Positions 7,179 to 14,788 are shown, numbered from the stretch's first letter. The stretch: 31,016 nt of DNA from Oscillospiraceae bacterium (GCA_017540945.1 JAFYAB010000010.1:1-31016), one strand, 5' to 3'. The notes: generated by a model not told the origin, from the letters alone. Made by a program: numbers and translations.

Positions 7179-7745
7179 CTACGAGCAGTGGGTCTTCCGG
7201 TCTCCGTCGCCTACGGCCTGGTGGTAGAGCCCTGCCAGGAGCTGCCAGAGGCGTTTGTCCACAATGCCCGACGGCTCCGCCCCGCAGCAGCGCTGAAGGC
7301 CGCGGATGGCCTTGGCGGTGTCCGCGTCGCAGGTGCCGGTAAGGGGACAGGCCGGTACGTTGGGATAGACCTCATGCAAGATGTGCAGCATGGCCTGGAT
7401 CAGCAGCACGTGGAGGTTGTCGCTGCCCTCCAGTATCGCCTGATTCGGGTTCATGACGATGTCCAAGGGCGCGGCGGGCTCCACCTCCACAGCCGCGGCC
7501 TGGTAGGCGGCGCAGACAGCCTGCCAGGTGGCGAAGTCGGTGATCCCCGTCTGGGGCAGACCCGCCCGCTTCTGCTGGACCGACACAGCCTTTGCGGTCT
7601 GCTGCCCGTAGATCCCGTCGGGAACCACCGTCGGACAGCTCTTGTCGTGCAGAGCGATCACCCGCAGCATGGTCTGCAGGCTGGTCACCGACCGCCCCAG
7701 GAAACGAACGTCATTGTTCGGGTCCGTATGTACTCCTCCTTTCAA
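7179..7745 (-). CDS. Peptidoglycan-binding domain protein, third gene of spore-type cluster
   Basis: The ~188-residue protein has two PG_binding_1-type repeats: about 15-75, with VVPDGIYGQQTAKAVSVQQK, and about 105-178, with LTGTCDADTAKAIRGLQRCCG. Such modules bind peptidoglycan. No catalytic domain, signal peptide or membrane segment is seen, which fits a forespore- or mother-cell-expressed spore-coat or cortex protein. The start is uncertain: the frame opens with TTG at 7745, but the Shine-Dalgarno AAAGGAGG lies inside the first codons and no ordinary start codon follows at a proper distance, so an unusual start or a single base change is possible. It follows the SpoIID-like gene after 95 bases that hold a heptamer repeat. 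Confidence 0.72.
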   Translation of the reverse strand: MKGGVHTDPNNDVRFLGRSVTSLQTMLRVIALHDKSCPTVVPDGIYGQQTAKAVSVQQKRAGLPQTGITDFATWQAVCAAYQAAAVEVEPAAPLDIVMNPNQAILEGSDNLHVLLIQAMLHILHEVYPNVPACPLTGTCDADTAKAIRGLQRCCGAEPSGIVDKRLWQLLAGLYHQAVGDGDRKTHCS

Positions 7746-7765
7746 AATCGGGATACGTCGGACTG

Positions 7766-7827
7766 AGGTTCAAGGTGCAAGTCCGCAGCTCCCCTTGAAC
7801 CTTGTACCTTGAACCTTGTGCCTTATC
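7766..7827. repeat. Heptamer repeat locus, unit CCTTGAA/CCTTGTA
   Basis: Five 7-base units in register at 7793-7827 (CCTTGAA, CCTTGTA, CCTTGAA, CCTTGTG, CCTTATC) face an inverted arm at 7766-7781 (AGGTTCA, AGGTGCA, AG). The arms can pair around a short centre. The locus starts 13 bases after the stop codon of the SpoIID-like gene. Confidence 0.8.
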
Positions 7828-7840
7828 CGAATTCTGCGGC

Positions 7841-9190
7841 TTACCTGCCGTCCCTGCTTCCCACGGTCAGGGGCGTGCCGGGGTATTGCGTCATACGGGT
7901 GGCTGCGCTGTACTGCAGCGCGCGGTATTGCAGGGTGATCGCACGGGCGGTTTCGTCGCTCAGACGGCCTGTGACAGAAAGGCTGTTGGCCTGCTGGAAG
8001 CGCCGGATCGCCTGCTGGAGCGTGCTCCCGGCGTAGCCCAGAGCCTCCAGCCTGGACTTCGCGTTGGCCGAGGTGGTGGCGGAAGCGTCGACAGCCGGGA
8101 AGAGGCTCCGGTTTTGCAGGACCCGGTCCTCAATGCCGGAATAGAGATCGTAGAGGGCGTCCCAGCTCCGATCATCCGCCTCCCCGGTAACAGCAAAGCC
8201 TTCGTAGCCCTGAAAGGCCGCTACCGCGTCCCGGGTCAGGGGACCAAAGATCCCGTCTACTGAAACCGACGGCACCTCCTGCACAAACTGGGCCACGACA
8301 GCCAGCATGTACTGGAGCTGGCGAACCCGGTCGCCCCGGTCCCCCACCCGCAGGGGCTCCGGGAATTCCCACCCCAGGTCCTCATAGCGCAGGCCCTGGG
8401 AGCGGAGCTCCGACAGCGCCGTGACCCCGGTGAAGACCCGCTCCGTCTCGTACCAGGTCTGGCGGCCCACGATGCCGTCCTCCGTCAGGCCAAAGACCCG
8501 CTGGAAGACCCGGACCGCCGCTTCGGTGCCGGGACCGAAGATCCCGTCCACCCGCAGCTTGGGGATGGCGGGAAAGCTCTGGGAGATCCGGTTCATGGCC
8601 GTCTGGAGCTGCGCCACGCTGCGGCCCCGGCTGCCCACCCGCAGGGCTGCGCCGGGGTAGGACTCCCGGTAATCGGCCTTGGGGGCGTCGGAAACAATCT
8701 CGATGTTCCGGCCGTAGTAATTCCGGAGAATATTCAACCAGCCCCAGCCCTGGGCTGCCAGATTTTGGGAGCCCCACTGGGACAGGCCCTCGCAGGTAAC
8801 AGTGGTGCCGCTGCAGAACTTGGCCGCCAGGGGCTCAATGTAGCCCACCCGGCGGATGTAGTCGTCAAAGAGGCCGTCCACCAGCCGGGAGATATTGGCA
8901 AAAAAGCTGCGGCCCTTGTAGAACTGCTGGTCGTAAGCCGTGGAGGAGGTGATGTCAAAGGGGTAACCCCGGACCCGATAGAACTCGGTGTAGACCCGGT
9001 TCAGGGCGAAGGAGGTAATGGCCAGGATGTTGGCCCGCAGGGCGTCCTCATCCCAGGTGGGATAGACCTCGCTGGAGGCCACATTCTTCACATAGTCCGG
9101 GAAGGATACCGTGACATTCTCCGCCGGAACCGCGGGCGGTCCCAGGTGGACCGTGATGTAAGACGGGATGTAGGGCAAGCTCACCGCCAT
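7841..9190 (-). CDS. SpoIID-like / peptidoglycan-binding protein (annotated in relatives as spore cortex-lytic protein)
   Basis: The 449-residue protein begins MAVSLPYIPSYITVHLGPP, a start I recognise from clostridial proteins labelled spore cortex-lytic or peptidoglycan-binding. Residues ~25-190 resemble the SpoIID/LytB domain (VSFPDYVKNVASSEVYPTW, then ITSFALNRVYTEFYRVRG and CEGLSQWGSQNLAAQGW). Three PG_binding_1-like repeats follow: about 205-265 (VDGIFGPGTEAAVRVFQ), 285-345 (VDGIFGPLTRDAVAAFQ) and a weaker one near 375-425. No signal peptide is seen. The start has AGGGAGGGC upstream, and the gene lies 12 bases after its upstream partner. Action on the cortex or spore wall is inferred from family resemblance; catalysis is not shown. 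Confidence 0.85.
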   Translation of the reverse strand: MAVSLPYIPSYITVHLGPPAVPAENVTVSFPDYVKNVASSEVYPTWDEDALRANILAITSFALNRVYTEFYRVRGYPFDITSSTAYDQQFYKGRSFFANISRLVDGLFDDYIRRVGYIEPLAAKFCSGTTVTCEGLSQWGSQNLAAQGWGWLNILRNYYGRNIEIVSDAPKADYRESYPGAALRVGSRGRSVAQLQTAMNRISQSFPAIPKLRVDGIFGPGTEAAVRVFQRVFGLTEDGIVGRQTWYETERVFTGVTALSELRSQGLRYEDLGWEFPEPLRVGDRGDRVRQLQYMLAVVAQFVQEVPSVSVDGIFGPLTRDAVAAFQGYEGFAVTGEADDRSWDALYDLYSGIEDRVLQNRSLFPAVDASATTSANAKSRLEALGYAGSTLQQAIRRFQQANSLSVTGRLSDETARAITLQYRALQYSAATRMTQYPGTPLTVGSRDGR

Positions 9191-9202
9191 GGGCCGCCCT
9201 CC

Positions 9203-9592
9203 CTACAGGTCCTGGGGCGGGGTGGTATAGTCCTCCGTCTCCCCAAGATCCGTGGGCATCCCGCCCCGGGGCACCAGTCGCAGGGTCTGGATCGTAGTGA
9301 CGCCGGGGAAGATCTGCACATCCCGGCTCACCACCCCGTCGAAATCCGGGTGGCTGGCGGCGATCTGAACGTCGGTCCAGCCCCGAGGCAGCTCCGGGGA
9401 CAGGGAGTTGGACAGCTCCGGCGTGGGCACGGAAATCAGCTCCGTCATGCCGCTCTCGTCCGTCCGCTGGACGTTCAGGAGCTCCCGTCCGCCCCCAGCC
9501 CGGGCTGCGGACACCGAAACCACAGCCCCCGCCACGGGCAGCTCCGCCCGGGAGGTCAGCGTCTGTACCTTGAGAAAGCCTGTTGATGGCAT
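9203..9592 (-). CDS. Carboxypeptidase regulatory-like (Cna-B-type) domain protein, first gene of spore-type cluster
   Basis: The 129-residue protein starts MPSTGFLKVQTLTSRAELPVAGA and continues with a beta-sandwich pattern (VVSVSAARAGG, LLNVQRTDESGMTELISVPTP, then WTDVQIAASHPDF and VQIFPGVTTIQTLRLVPRG). This resembles carboxypeptidase-regulatory or Cna-B-like folds. It has no signal peptide. In related Clostridia a gene of this type often precedes the SpoIID-like gene, as here with a 12-base gap, so the two products probably work together on the spore surface. The ATG at 9592 has AGGAGGG upstream; that Shine-Dalgarno is inside a long hairpin (9598-9637). The longer frame to 9670 runs through repeats and is rejected as the start. 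Confidence 0.78.
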   Translation of the reverse strand: MPSTGFLKVQTLTSRAELPVAGAVVSVSAARAGGGRELLNVQRTDESGMTELISVPTPELSNSLSPELPRGWTDVQIAASHPDFDGVVSRDVQIFPGVTTIQTLRLVPRGGMPTDLGETEDYTTPPQDL

Positions 9593-9597
9593 AGAAA

Positions 9598-9637
9598 ATC
9601 CCTCCTGTTCGCACCATCCTATGCGAACGGGAGGGAT
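9598..9637 (-). promoter_or_regulatory. Leader hairpin sequestering the Shine-Dalgarno
   Basis: On the minus-strand transcript a 16-base arm (9637 to 9622) pairs with 9613 to 9598 around an 8-base loop, with one mismatch. The 3' arm contains AGGAGGG, the ribosome-binding site of the gene starting at 9592. The folded leader would block initiation, so translation may depend on opening of this stem. Confidence 0.72.
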
Positions 9638-9644
9638 GTGTGAA

Positions 9645-9672
9645 TGCAGCATGCATAGTGCAAAGTGCAAAA
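9645..9672. repeat. Heptamer repeat locus, unit TGCAAAG
   Basis: Four consecutive 7-base units: TGCAGCA, TGCATAG, TGCAAAG, TGCAAAA, followed by a degenerate TGGTTCA. It lies just upstream of the leader hairpin. No clear inverted arm is seen. Confidence 0.65.
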
Positions 9673-9740
9673 TGGTTCAGGGTTTGAGGTTTTCTGATAC
9701 AGCTAACCCGATCTCGCGCACGGCATAAAAGCTCGTAAGG

Positions 9741-10070
9741 GCGCTTCTCGCGTTGGCAAAAACGCGGATGCGGGTATTGTATGAATAAAAAAGCGCCCGC
9801 GCTGCGGATGGACGGGGATTTCCAAAAGGGGGATGACCCCTTTTGGCCGTTTGAATGAGGGGCGAGGTCCGGGGAGGGGGGAGAGATTCGGAATCTTCCC
9901 CCTCCCCGGCCGGTTCTTTTCCCCCTTTCTTGCCGGAACAAGAAAGGGGGCCACCGGAGGCATGCCTGCCTTTGATGGAGGCAGCTGCCTATCCGCCCCC
10001 TCATCCGTCATCCGCCTTGCGGGGGACGGCGGATGCCACCTTCCCCCCAGGGGGAAGGCTTTTGGGTGGC
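9741..10070. repeat. Cluster of palindromes in a gene-less region
   Basis: This region holds no gene but at least four strong hairpins: CCAAAAGGGG with CCCCTTTTGG (9822-9846), a long G-run/C-run stem around AGATTCGGAATCT (about 9873-9909), CCCCCTTTCTTG with CAAGAAAGGGGG (about 9920-9950), and CCTTCCCC with GGGGAAGG (10039-10058) nested within GCCACC/GGTGGC (10035-10070). On the minus strand 9775-9783 reads CATACAATA, similar to a sporulation sigma -10 box (CATANNNTA), but no matching -35 is visible. The segment ending at the antiporter stop codon resembles an interspersed repeat common in Oscillospiraceae (recognition from memory). Confidence 0.6.
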
Positions 10071-11036
10071 TTACAGGGTGAACTGGACAGCGCAGAAGGC
10101 GGCGTAGATCAGCAGCAGCAGGATGCCCTGGGCCCGGGAGAGCTTGCCCTTGAGCAGGGCGGGCAGGGTGAGGATCAGCATGACGGTGATCATCAGGGGG
10201 ATCTCCAGCACCAGGCTGGCGTTGTGGCCGAAGAGCATGGCGCTCTGAGGCACCTTGAAGGGGGCTAGGGTCACGGAGACGCCGCTGACCAGCACCAGGT
10301 TGAACACGTTGGCGCCGATGACGTTGCCCAGAGACAGATCGCTGTGGCCCTTCACCAGGGAGGTGATGGCGGTGACCAGCTCCGGCAGGCTGGTGCCCAG
10401 GGCCACGAAGGTCAGGGCAATGACGGACTCGGGCACGCCCAGGGCCTGGGCAATCTTGGTGCCGTTGTCCACCAGCAGCTTCGCGCCCACGGCGATCAGG
10501 GCCGCGCCCACCACCAGGAAAAGGATCATCTTCCAGGTGGGCATCTCCTCGGCTTCCTCGGTCTCCGCCTCCACGGGCTGGGGATTCTTCTTCATCTGCC
10601 GCACGGTGACGATCATATAGGCCACGAACATGGTCAGCATCACCAGGCCCAAAATCCGGGTGAATTCTCCCAGCAGATAGGCCGCCACGCAGTAGATGGC
10701 CGCCGCCAGGAAGAAGAAGAGCACGGGCATTTTCAGGGTCTTGGGGTCCGCCTTGCCGGGCCGCACCGCCAGGGTGACAGCGGCGATCAGGGCCGTGTTG
10801 CAGATGACGGAGCCGATGGCGTTGCCGTAGGCGATTTCGCCGTGACCTTCCACGGCGGAGATCGTGGAGACCATGACCTCCGGCAGGGTGGTGCCGATGG
10901 ACACCACGGTGGCGCCGATCAGCAGCTCGGGCAGATGGAATTTGCGGGCCAGGGCGCTGGCGCCGTCCACGAACCAGTCTCCGCCCTTGATGAGGCAGAC
11001 CAGACCGACGATAAACAGTAATATCGGGACAAGCAT
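10071..11036 (-). CDS. Calcium/sodium antiporter-type cation exchanger (CaCA superfamily), riboswitch-controlled
   Basis: The 321-residue membrane protein has about ten hydrophobic helices and the two conserved alpha repeats of the CaCA superfamily: GATVVSIGTTLPEVMVSTIS near residues 42-61 and ALTFVALGTSLPELVTAITS near 207-226, the second followed by SLGNVIGANVFN. Such proteins exchange Ca2+ or related divalent cations for Na+ or H+. An acidic loop (EAETEEAEEMP) joins the halves. The ATG at 11036 has GGAGG upstream; the longer frame runs into the leader. The gene stands alone behind a promoter, a yybP-ykoY riboswitch and its terminator, which points to Mn2+ export. That substrate is an inference from the leader. 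Confidence 0.93.
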   Translation of the reverse strand: MLVPILLFIVGLVCLIKGGDWFVDGASALARKFHLPELLIGATVVSIGTTLPEVMVSTISAVEGHGEIAYGNAIGSVICNTALIAAVTLAVRPGKADPKTLKMPVLFFFLAAAIYCVAAYLLGEFTRILGLVMLTMFVAYMIVTVRQMKKNPQPVEAETEEAEEMPTWKMILFLVVGAALIAVGAKLLVDNGTKIAQALGVPESVIALTFVALGTSLPELVTAITSLVKGHSDLSLGNVIGANVFNLVLVSGVSVTLAPFKVPQSAMLFGHNASLVLEIPLMITVMLILTLPALLKGKLSRAQGILLLLIYAAFCAVQFTL

Positions 11037-11100
11037 ATACGTTCCTCCATTTTCAAAATCAAACTGTGTAATTGGACAAGCTCCATGGGCGTTCATCCCA

Positions 11101-11159
11101 TAGAAAAGGCGAGACCTTCGCCGCGGACAGAGCAAAGCTGTGCGGCAAAGGTCTCGCCT
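11101..11159 (-). terminator. Riboswitch-controlled intrinsic terminator
   Basis: AGGCGAGACCTT (11107-11118) pairs perfectly with AAGGTCTCGCCT (11148-11159), continued by GCCGC with GCGGC, and is followed on the minus strand by TTTTCT. The 5' arm of the terminator contains the conserved 3' end of the aptamer (AGACCTTTGCC), so ligand binding would hide it and prevent termination. Confidence 0.87.
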
Positions 11160-11238
11160 CTTCGTCCCGCGCCGGGTCCTAAGACCGTACTGACGGCGGC
11201 GGGAGCGTCCGATGGACGCTGGCTACTCCCCAATGCTG
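11144..11238 (-). promoter_or_regulatory. yybP-ykoY (manganese) riboswitch aptamer
   Basis: On the minus strand the leader starts with GGGGAGTAG (11231-11223) and ends with GAGACCTTTGCC, the two conserved ends of the yybP-ykoY motif, with hairpin arms between them (AGCGTCC/GGACGCT and CCGTCAGTACGG). This riboswitch class binds Mn2+ and turns on exporters. It lies between the promoter (11244-11272) and the antiporter gene. Confidence 0.86.
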
Positions 11239-11243
11239 GGAAC

Positions 11244-11272
11244 AATATACCAGATTTCCGGGGACTTGTCAA
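11244..11272 (-). promoter_or_regulatory. Sigma-A promoter of the riboswitch-antiporter unit
   Basis: On the minus strand TTGACA (11267-11272), 17 bases, TATATT (11244-11249). The predicted start site lies just before the GGGGAGTAG of the riboswitch. Confidence 0.9.
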
Positions 11273-11322
11273 GGCGTTTGTGCGCATCATCGTTGAGAAA
11301 AACAGGATTTGTCGAAATCATC

Positions 11323-11416
11323 CGCAGGGGCCGAACTCGATGAGTCACGAATGTATGCCTACCTCGGCCCTCCCTGTGGGCAGAGGAAAGGGCCGCTGTG
11401 GGCATCGGCCCCTACG
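11323..11416. repeat. GC-rich palindromic repeat with CGCAGGGGCCGA / TCGGCCCCTACG ends
   Basis: The ends CGCAGGGGCCGA (11323-11334) and TCGGCCCCTACG (11405-11416) are inverted copies with one difference. The last 27 bases match 26 of 27 positions of a segment in the metG linker (15156-15182). It lies between the antiporter promoter and the MATE gene. Confidence 0.68.
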
Positions 11417-11454
11417 CCTCCGCAAATCCGAAAATGACGGCCGGATTGCCCGCG

Positions 11455-12816
11455 CTACACTGTGTTGGCGCGCATTTTCCGCCAGACGACAAAATACATC
11501 GTGGTGAAGCAGGCGCTGGCGCCCACCAGCTGGCTGATGAATTCAGCCCAGAAGACGCCCTCGACGCCCAAGCCCAGGCCGGGCAGCAGCAGGGTCAGCG
11601 GAGCCACCAGGATCAGCTTCCGCAGCGTAGAGAAGAACAGGGCGTGCCTGGGGTGATTCAGGGCCACAAAGGTGTGCTGGCCCGTGACCTGGAGGGCCAT
11701 GAAGGGGAAGGCGCCGAAATAGATCCGTGCGCAGCGAACCGTCAGCGCCACCAGGGCCTCGTCGCCGGTAAAAACCCGGATCAGGACCTGGGGGCAGAAC
11801 ATGGCCATGGCCCACATGAGGGTATTGATGACCAGACCGCCCAGCAGGACAAAGCGGATGCCGTCGGAAACCCGACGGTAGCGCCTGGCCCCATAGTTGT
11901 AGCTCATGACAGCCTGGCCGCCCTGGGTCACACCGTTGATGGGCAGGCTCATGATCTCGCGCATGGAGTTGATCAGGCCCATAGCCCCAATGTAGAGGCT
12001 GTCGGGACCGCCCCAGGCCTTCAGCATCACATTGACGATGGCTTGGGTGACGGAATTCGTCACCTTGAACATAAAGCCTGTGACGCCCAGCTTCATGACG
12101 TTCTTGAGCTGGGGCCAGTCGATTCCGAGCCCGCGCAGGCGAACCGGAGGCCGTTTCCCGGTAAGGAAGCGGAGCACCCAGAAGGCGCTGGCCGTCTGGG
12201 ACAGGACCGTCGCCAGGGCCGCGCCCCGGACACCCATTTCCAGAGCATAGATGAAGATGGGATCCAGAACGATGTTCAGGGCGGCGCCCAGGATCACCGT
12301 CACCATGCCAACCCGGGGAAAGCCCTGGGCGTTGATGAAGGGATTCATGCCAAGGCTGATCAAGACGGGAATGGTGCCCGCCACGTAAATGCGGAAATAG
12401 TCCAGGGCGTAGGGCAGCGTGGTCGCATTGCCTCCCAGGAGGGTCAGAGTCCAGGGGGCCGTGGTAAAGAGCAGGAGCATCAGGGTCCCGCCGATGATAA
12501 GCAGGCAAGTAAACGCTGTCTGCATGATTCGTCCGGCCCGCTCGTCGTCCCCCTCGCCCCGGGCGATGGTGGAGAGGGTGGCGCCGCCGGTGCTGCAGAG
12601 GTTGGCAAAGGCGCCGATCAGAGTGATCAGCGGGAAGCAAACCCCGAGACCGATCAGGGCGTTGGTGCCCTCCGGCTCCGGCAGGTGGCCGATGTACATG
12701 CGGTCCACAATGTTGTAGAGGACGTGTACCAGCTCGGCCAGGATGATGGGCAGCCCCAGCTTCAGGATCAGCGCTGAAACCCTGCCTTGTGAAAAATCGC
12801 CTTTTGCGGCGGCCAT
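11455..12816 (-). CDS. MATE family efflux transporter
   Basis: The 453-residue protein has about twelve membrane helices in two related halves and typical MATE features: GLPIILAELVHVLYNIVDRMYIGHL at the start (helix 1, residues ~20-44), GLGVCFPLITLIGAFANLCSTGG, NPFINAQGFPRVGMV and NIVLDPIFIYALEMGVRGAALATV. The second half begins near LGVTGFMFKVTNSVTQAIVN. MATE proteins export drugs or metabolites using Na+ or H+ gradients; the substrate is unknown. The ATG at 12816 has AAAGGAG upstream. It lies 16 bases after the HerA-like gene, so the two are co-transcribed. The stop is close to a GC-rich repeat rather than an evident terminator. Confidence 0.93.
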   Translation of the reverse strand: MAAAKGDFSQGRVSALILKLGLPIILAELVHVLYNIVDRMYIGHLPEPEGTNALIGLGVCFPLITLIGAFANLCSTGGATLSTIARGEGDDERAGRIMQTAFTCLLIIGGTLMLLLFTTAPWTLTLLGGNATTLPYALDYFRIYVAGTIPVLISLGMNPFINAQGFPRVGMVTVILGAALNIVLDPIFIYALEMGVRGAALATVLSQTASAFWVLRFLTGKRPPVRLRGLGIDWPQLKNVMKLGVTGFMFKVTNSVTQAIVNVMLKAWGGPDSLYIGAMGLINSMREIMSLPINGVTQGGQAVMSYNYGARRYRRVSDGIRFVLLGGLVINTLMWAMAMFCPQVLIRVFTGDEALVALTVRCARIYFGAFPFMALQVTGQHTFVALNHPRHALFFSTLRKLILVAPLTLLLPGLGLGVEGVFWAEFISQLVGASACFTTMYFVVWRKMRANTV

Positions 12817-12832
12817 ATTGTTCTCTCCTTTA

Positions 12833-14362
12833 TCAGAACCAGTTTTTCAGAATACCCAGGATGCCTCTTGTGAAGCTTCTTCCGATCTCCCGGCCGACAG
12901 CGTTGAGGGCGGAGTTTTTGATTTTGGAGGAGGCGGAGCGGCGCTTTTTCGCTTCCTTTGCCCGCTCTTCCTTCTCTCTCTCCCGCTGGGCCTTTGCTTT
13001 TTCCTTTTCCTCCTGCTCCCTTTGCTTCCGGGCCAGCTTTTCGGCCTCAGCCTGTGCGGCGGCTTCGGCCTCCTTTTCCCGGTCCGCGTTGATGATCTCG
13101 TAGGCGGACTCGTTATCCTCCGCTGTCTCGTACTTGCCGAAGAGCTCGTCGTAGCGGATCTCCGCCTGGCGGCGGCCCTCGTCGATGGGACCCATCAGGG
13201 ACTGGGGCGGAAGAATCGTAGCCCGCTCCACCACAGAGGGACGGCCTTTCTCGTCCAGGAAGCTCACCAGCGCCTCGCCGGTACCCAGATCCAGGATGGC
13301 CTCCCGGGTGTCGAACTTGGGATTGGGCCGGAAGCCGTCCGCTGCGGCCCGGACCGCCTTCTGCTCGTTGGGTGTGTAGGCCCGCAGCGCGTGCTGGACC
13401 TTGTTGCCCAGCTGGGCCAGGACGGAATCCGGCACGTCGGAGGGCTGCTGGGTGATGAAGAAGACGCCCACGCCCTTGGAGCGGATCAGCTTGACCACCT
13501 GCTCCACCTTTTCCGTGAGGGCCTTCGGGGCTCCCTTGAAGAGCAGATGCGCCTCGTCGAAGAAAAAGATCAGCTTGGGCTTTTCGGGGTCGCCAACCTC
13601 GGGCAGGCGCTCGAAGAGCTCCGCCAGGAGCCAGAGCATAAAGGTGGAATAGAGCAGCGGGGACTGATATAGCTTTTCGCAGTGGAGAATGTTGATATAG
13701 CCCCTGCCCTTTTCGTCGCATTGGAACCAATCCATTGGATCGATGTCCGGCTCGCCGAAAAAGATGTCGCCGCCGGCATCCTCCAGCTGCAGCAGGGCCC
13801 GCTGGATGGCGCCAGCGGACTGCTTGGAGATATTGCCGTACTCGTTCAGCAGCTCTTTGGCGTGCTCGGTCACGTAGGCTACCATGGAGCGAAGGTCCTT
13901 GAGGTCCGTCAGCAGCCAGCCCTTGTCGTCCGCTACCCGGAAGACGATGGCCAGAACGCCGGTCTGCACGTCGGTCAGGTCCAGCAGCCGAGCCAGCAGG
14001 GACGCGCCCATCTCGCTGACGGTGGTGCGGACCGGATGGCCCATCTTCCCGAAGACGTCCCAGAAGCGGACAGGGAAGGGACGAAAGGCAAAGGCCTCCG
14101 GCGCAAGGCCCAGCTTCATCAGCCGTTTGTCGATGGCTTCACTCCGTTCGCCGGTGCGGCAGCAGCCCGCCAGGTCGCCCTTGACGTCCGCCAGAAAGAC
14201 CGGAACGCCCAGGTCGGAAAAGGACTCCGCCATCACCTTCAGGGTGATGGTCTTGCCGGTGCCCGTGGCGCCGCAGATCAGGCCGTGGCGGTTGGCCATA
14301 TTGGGCAGCAGATAAGCGGGCGCCTCTCCTACGCCGATGAGCAGTTTCCCGTCTTGCAGCAT
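12833..14362 (-). CDS. HerA/YjgR-like ATPase (DUF853 helicase family)
   Basis: The 509-residue protein is a hexameric-type P-loop ATPase of the HerA/YjgR group. Visible are the Walker A motif GATGTGKT (31-38), ADVKGDLAG (58-66) typical of YjgR, the Walker B segment [10 protein letters not shown] (265-274), and the sensor-like [28 protein letters not shown] (304-331). HerA proteins pump DNA in repair or end processing; the YjgR branch has no firmly known role. Residues ~425-480 are a highly charged E/K/R/A helix, then a short hydrophobic tail ([16 protein letters not shown]), which could contact membrane or a partner. The ATG at 14362 has GGAGG; the promoter is at 14392-14420. It leads the operon with the MATE gene, a pairing I cannot explain functionally. 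Confidence 0.9.
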   Translation of the reverse strand: MLQDGKLLIGVGEAPAYLLPNMANRHGLICGATGTGKTITLKVMAESFSDLGVPVFLADVKGDLAGCCRTGERSEAIDKRLMKLGLAPEAFAFRPFPVRFWDVFGKMGHPVRTTVSEMGASLLARLLDLTDVQTGVLAIVFRVADDKGWLLTDLKDLRSMVAYVTEHAKELLNEYGNISKQSAGAIQRALLQLEDAGGDIFFGEPDIDPMDWFQCDEKGRGYINILHCEKLYQSPLLYSTFMLWLLAELFERLPEVGDPEKPKLIFFFDEAHLLFKGAPKALTEKVEQVVKLIRSKGVGVFFITQQPSDVPDSVLAQLGNKVQHALRAYTPNEQKAVRAAADGFRPNPKFDTREAILDLGTGEALVSFLDEKGRPSVVERATILPPQSLMGPIDEGRRQAEIRYDELFGKYETAEDNESAYEIINADREKEAEAAAQAEAEKLARKQREQEEKEKAKAQREREKEERAKEAKKRRSASSKIKNSALNAVGREIGRSFTRGILGILKNWF

Positions 14363-14391
14363 AGCACGTTCCTCCGTGTTGCATTTTTGTT

Positions 14392-14420
14392 ATTATATCA
14401 GATTTGCGCCTGTGCTTCAA
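14392..14420 (-). promoter_or_regulatory. Promoter of the HerA-MATE operon
   Basis: On the minus strand TTGAAG (14415-14420), 17 bases, TATAAT (14392-14397), with an extended TG before the -10 box. The start codon is 30 bases downstream. Confidence 0.85.
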
Positions 14421-14454
14421 GCGTTTTCTTCTGAAAAACGGATTTATTGGGGTG

Positions 14455-14720
14455 AGGCAATAGGCAATAGTTGATACTGAACTCCCATAAAAAGATTGAA
14501 AAATGTTCCGTGTGGGAATTGCGCCAGACAAGGCGGAGGACGCAGATGGGCTGGCGCCCATCAAGGACGACAACGCAGTATGGCACAATTCCCGCCGGAA
14601 CAGATGAAAGGTTTTTATGGGAGTTCAGTATGAATAGGCAATAGGAGAACGACGGAGCTGCGACGCATCTGCGACGCATCCTTCGCACTCCTATTGCCTA
14701 TTGCCTGATCCCTATTGCCT
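14455..14720. repeat. Heptamer repeat locus, unit AGGCAAT, interrupted by a MITE
   Basis: AGGCAAT units occur at 14455-14461, 14462-14468 and 14636-14642; inverted ATTGCCT units occur at 14693-14699, 14700-14706 and 14714-14720, with GATCCCT keeping the 7-base register. The centre (14643-14690) has an 11-base tandem, CTGCGACGCAT twice. The MITE at 14475-14630 separates the left arm. Confidence 0.78.
14475..14630. mobile_element. MITE-like element with perfect terminal inverted repeats
   Basis: The left end ATACTGAACTCCCATAAAAA (14474-14493) is perfectly inverted at 14612-14631. Further inside, TGTTCCG and GGGAATTG are also mirrored. The element is ~156 bases, has no coding capacity, and is flanked by TGA on both sides (14472-14474, 14631-14633), a possible 3-base target duplication; a TA duplication is an equal reading. 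It needs a transposase from elsewhere. Confidence 0.8.
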
Positions 14721-14749
14721 AATCGACAAATCCCGATTTTACGGCCCGC

Positions 14750-14781
14750 AAAAAAGAGGAGACCCCCGAAGGAGTCTCCTC
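14750..14781 (-). terminator. Intrinsic terminator of metG
   Basis: GAGGAGAC (14756-14763) pairs with GTCTCCTC (14774-14781); on the minus strand a run of six T follows. It begins eight bases after the metG stop. Confidence 0.9.
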
Positions 14782-14788
14782 AGTACTC

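Noticed and set aside
9775..9783. Sporulation sigma-E/K -10 box (CATACAATA, minus strand) for the spore-type cluster
   Set aside because: The -10 pattern fits, but there is no matching -35 element and the distance to the first gene is ~180 bases, so it is not listed as a promoter.
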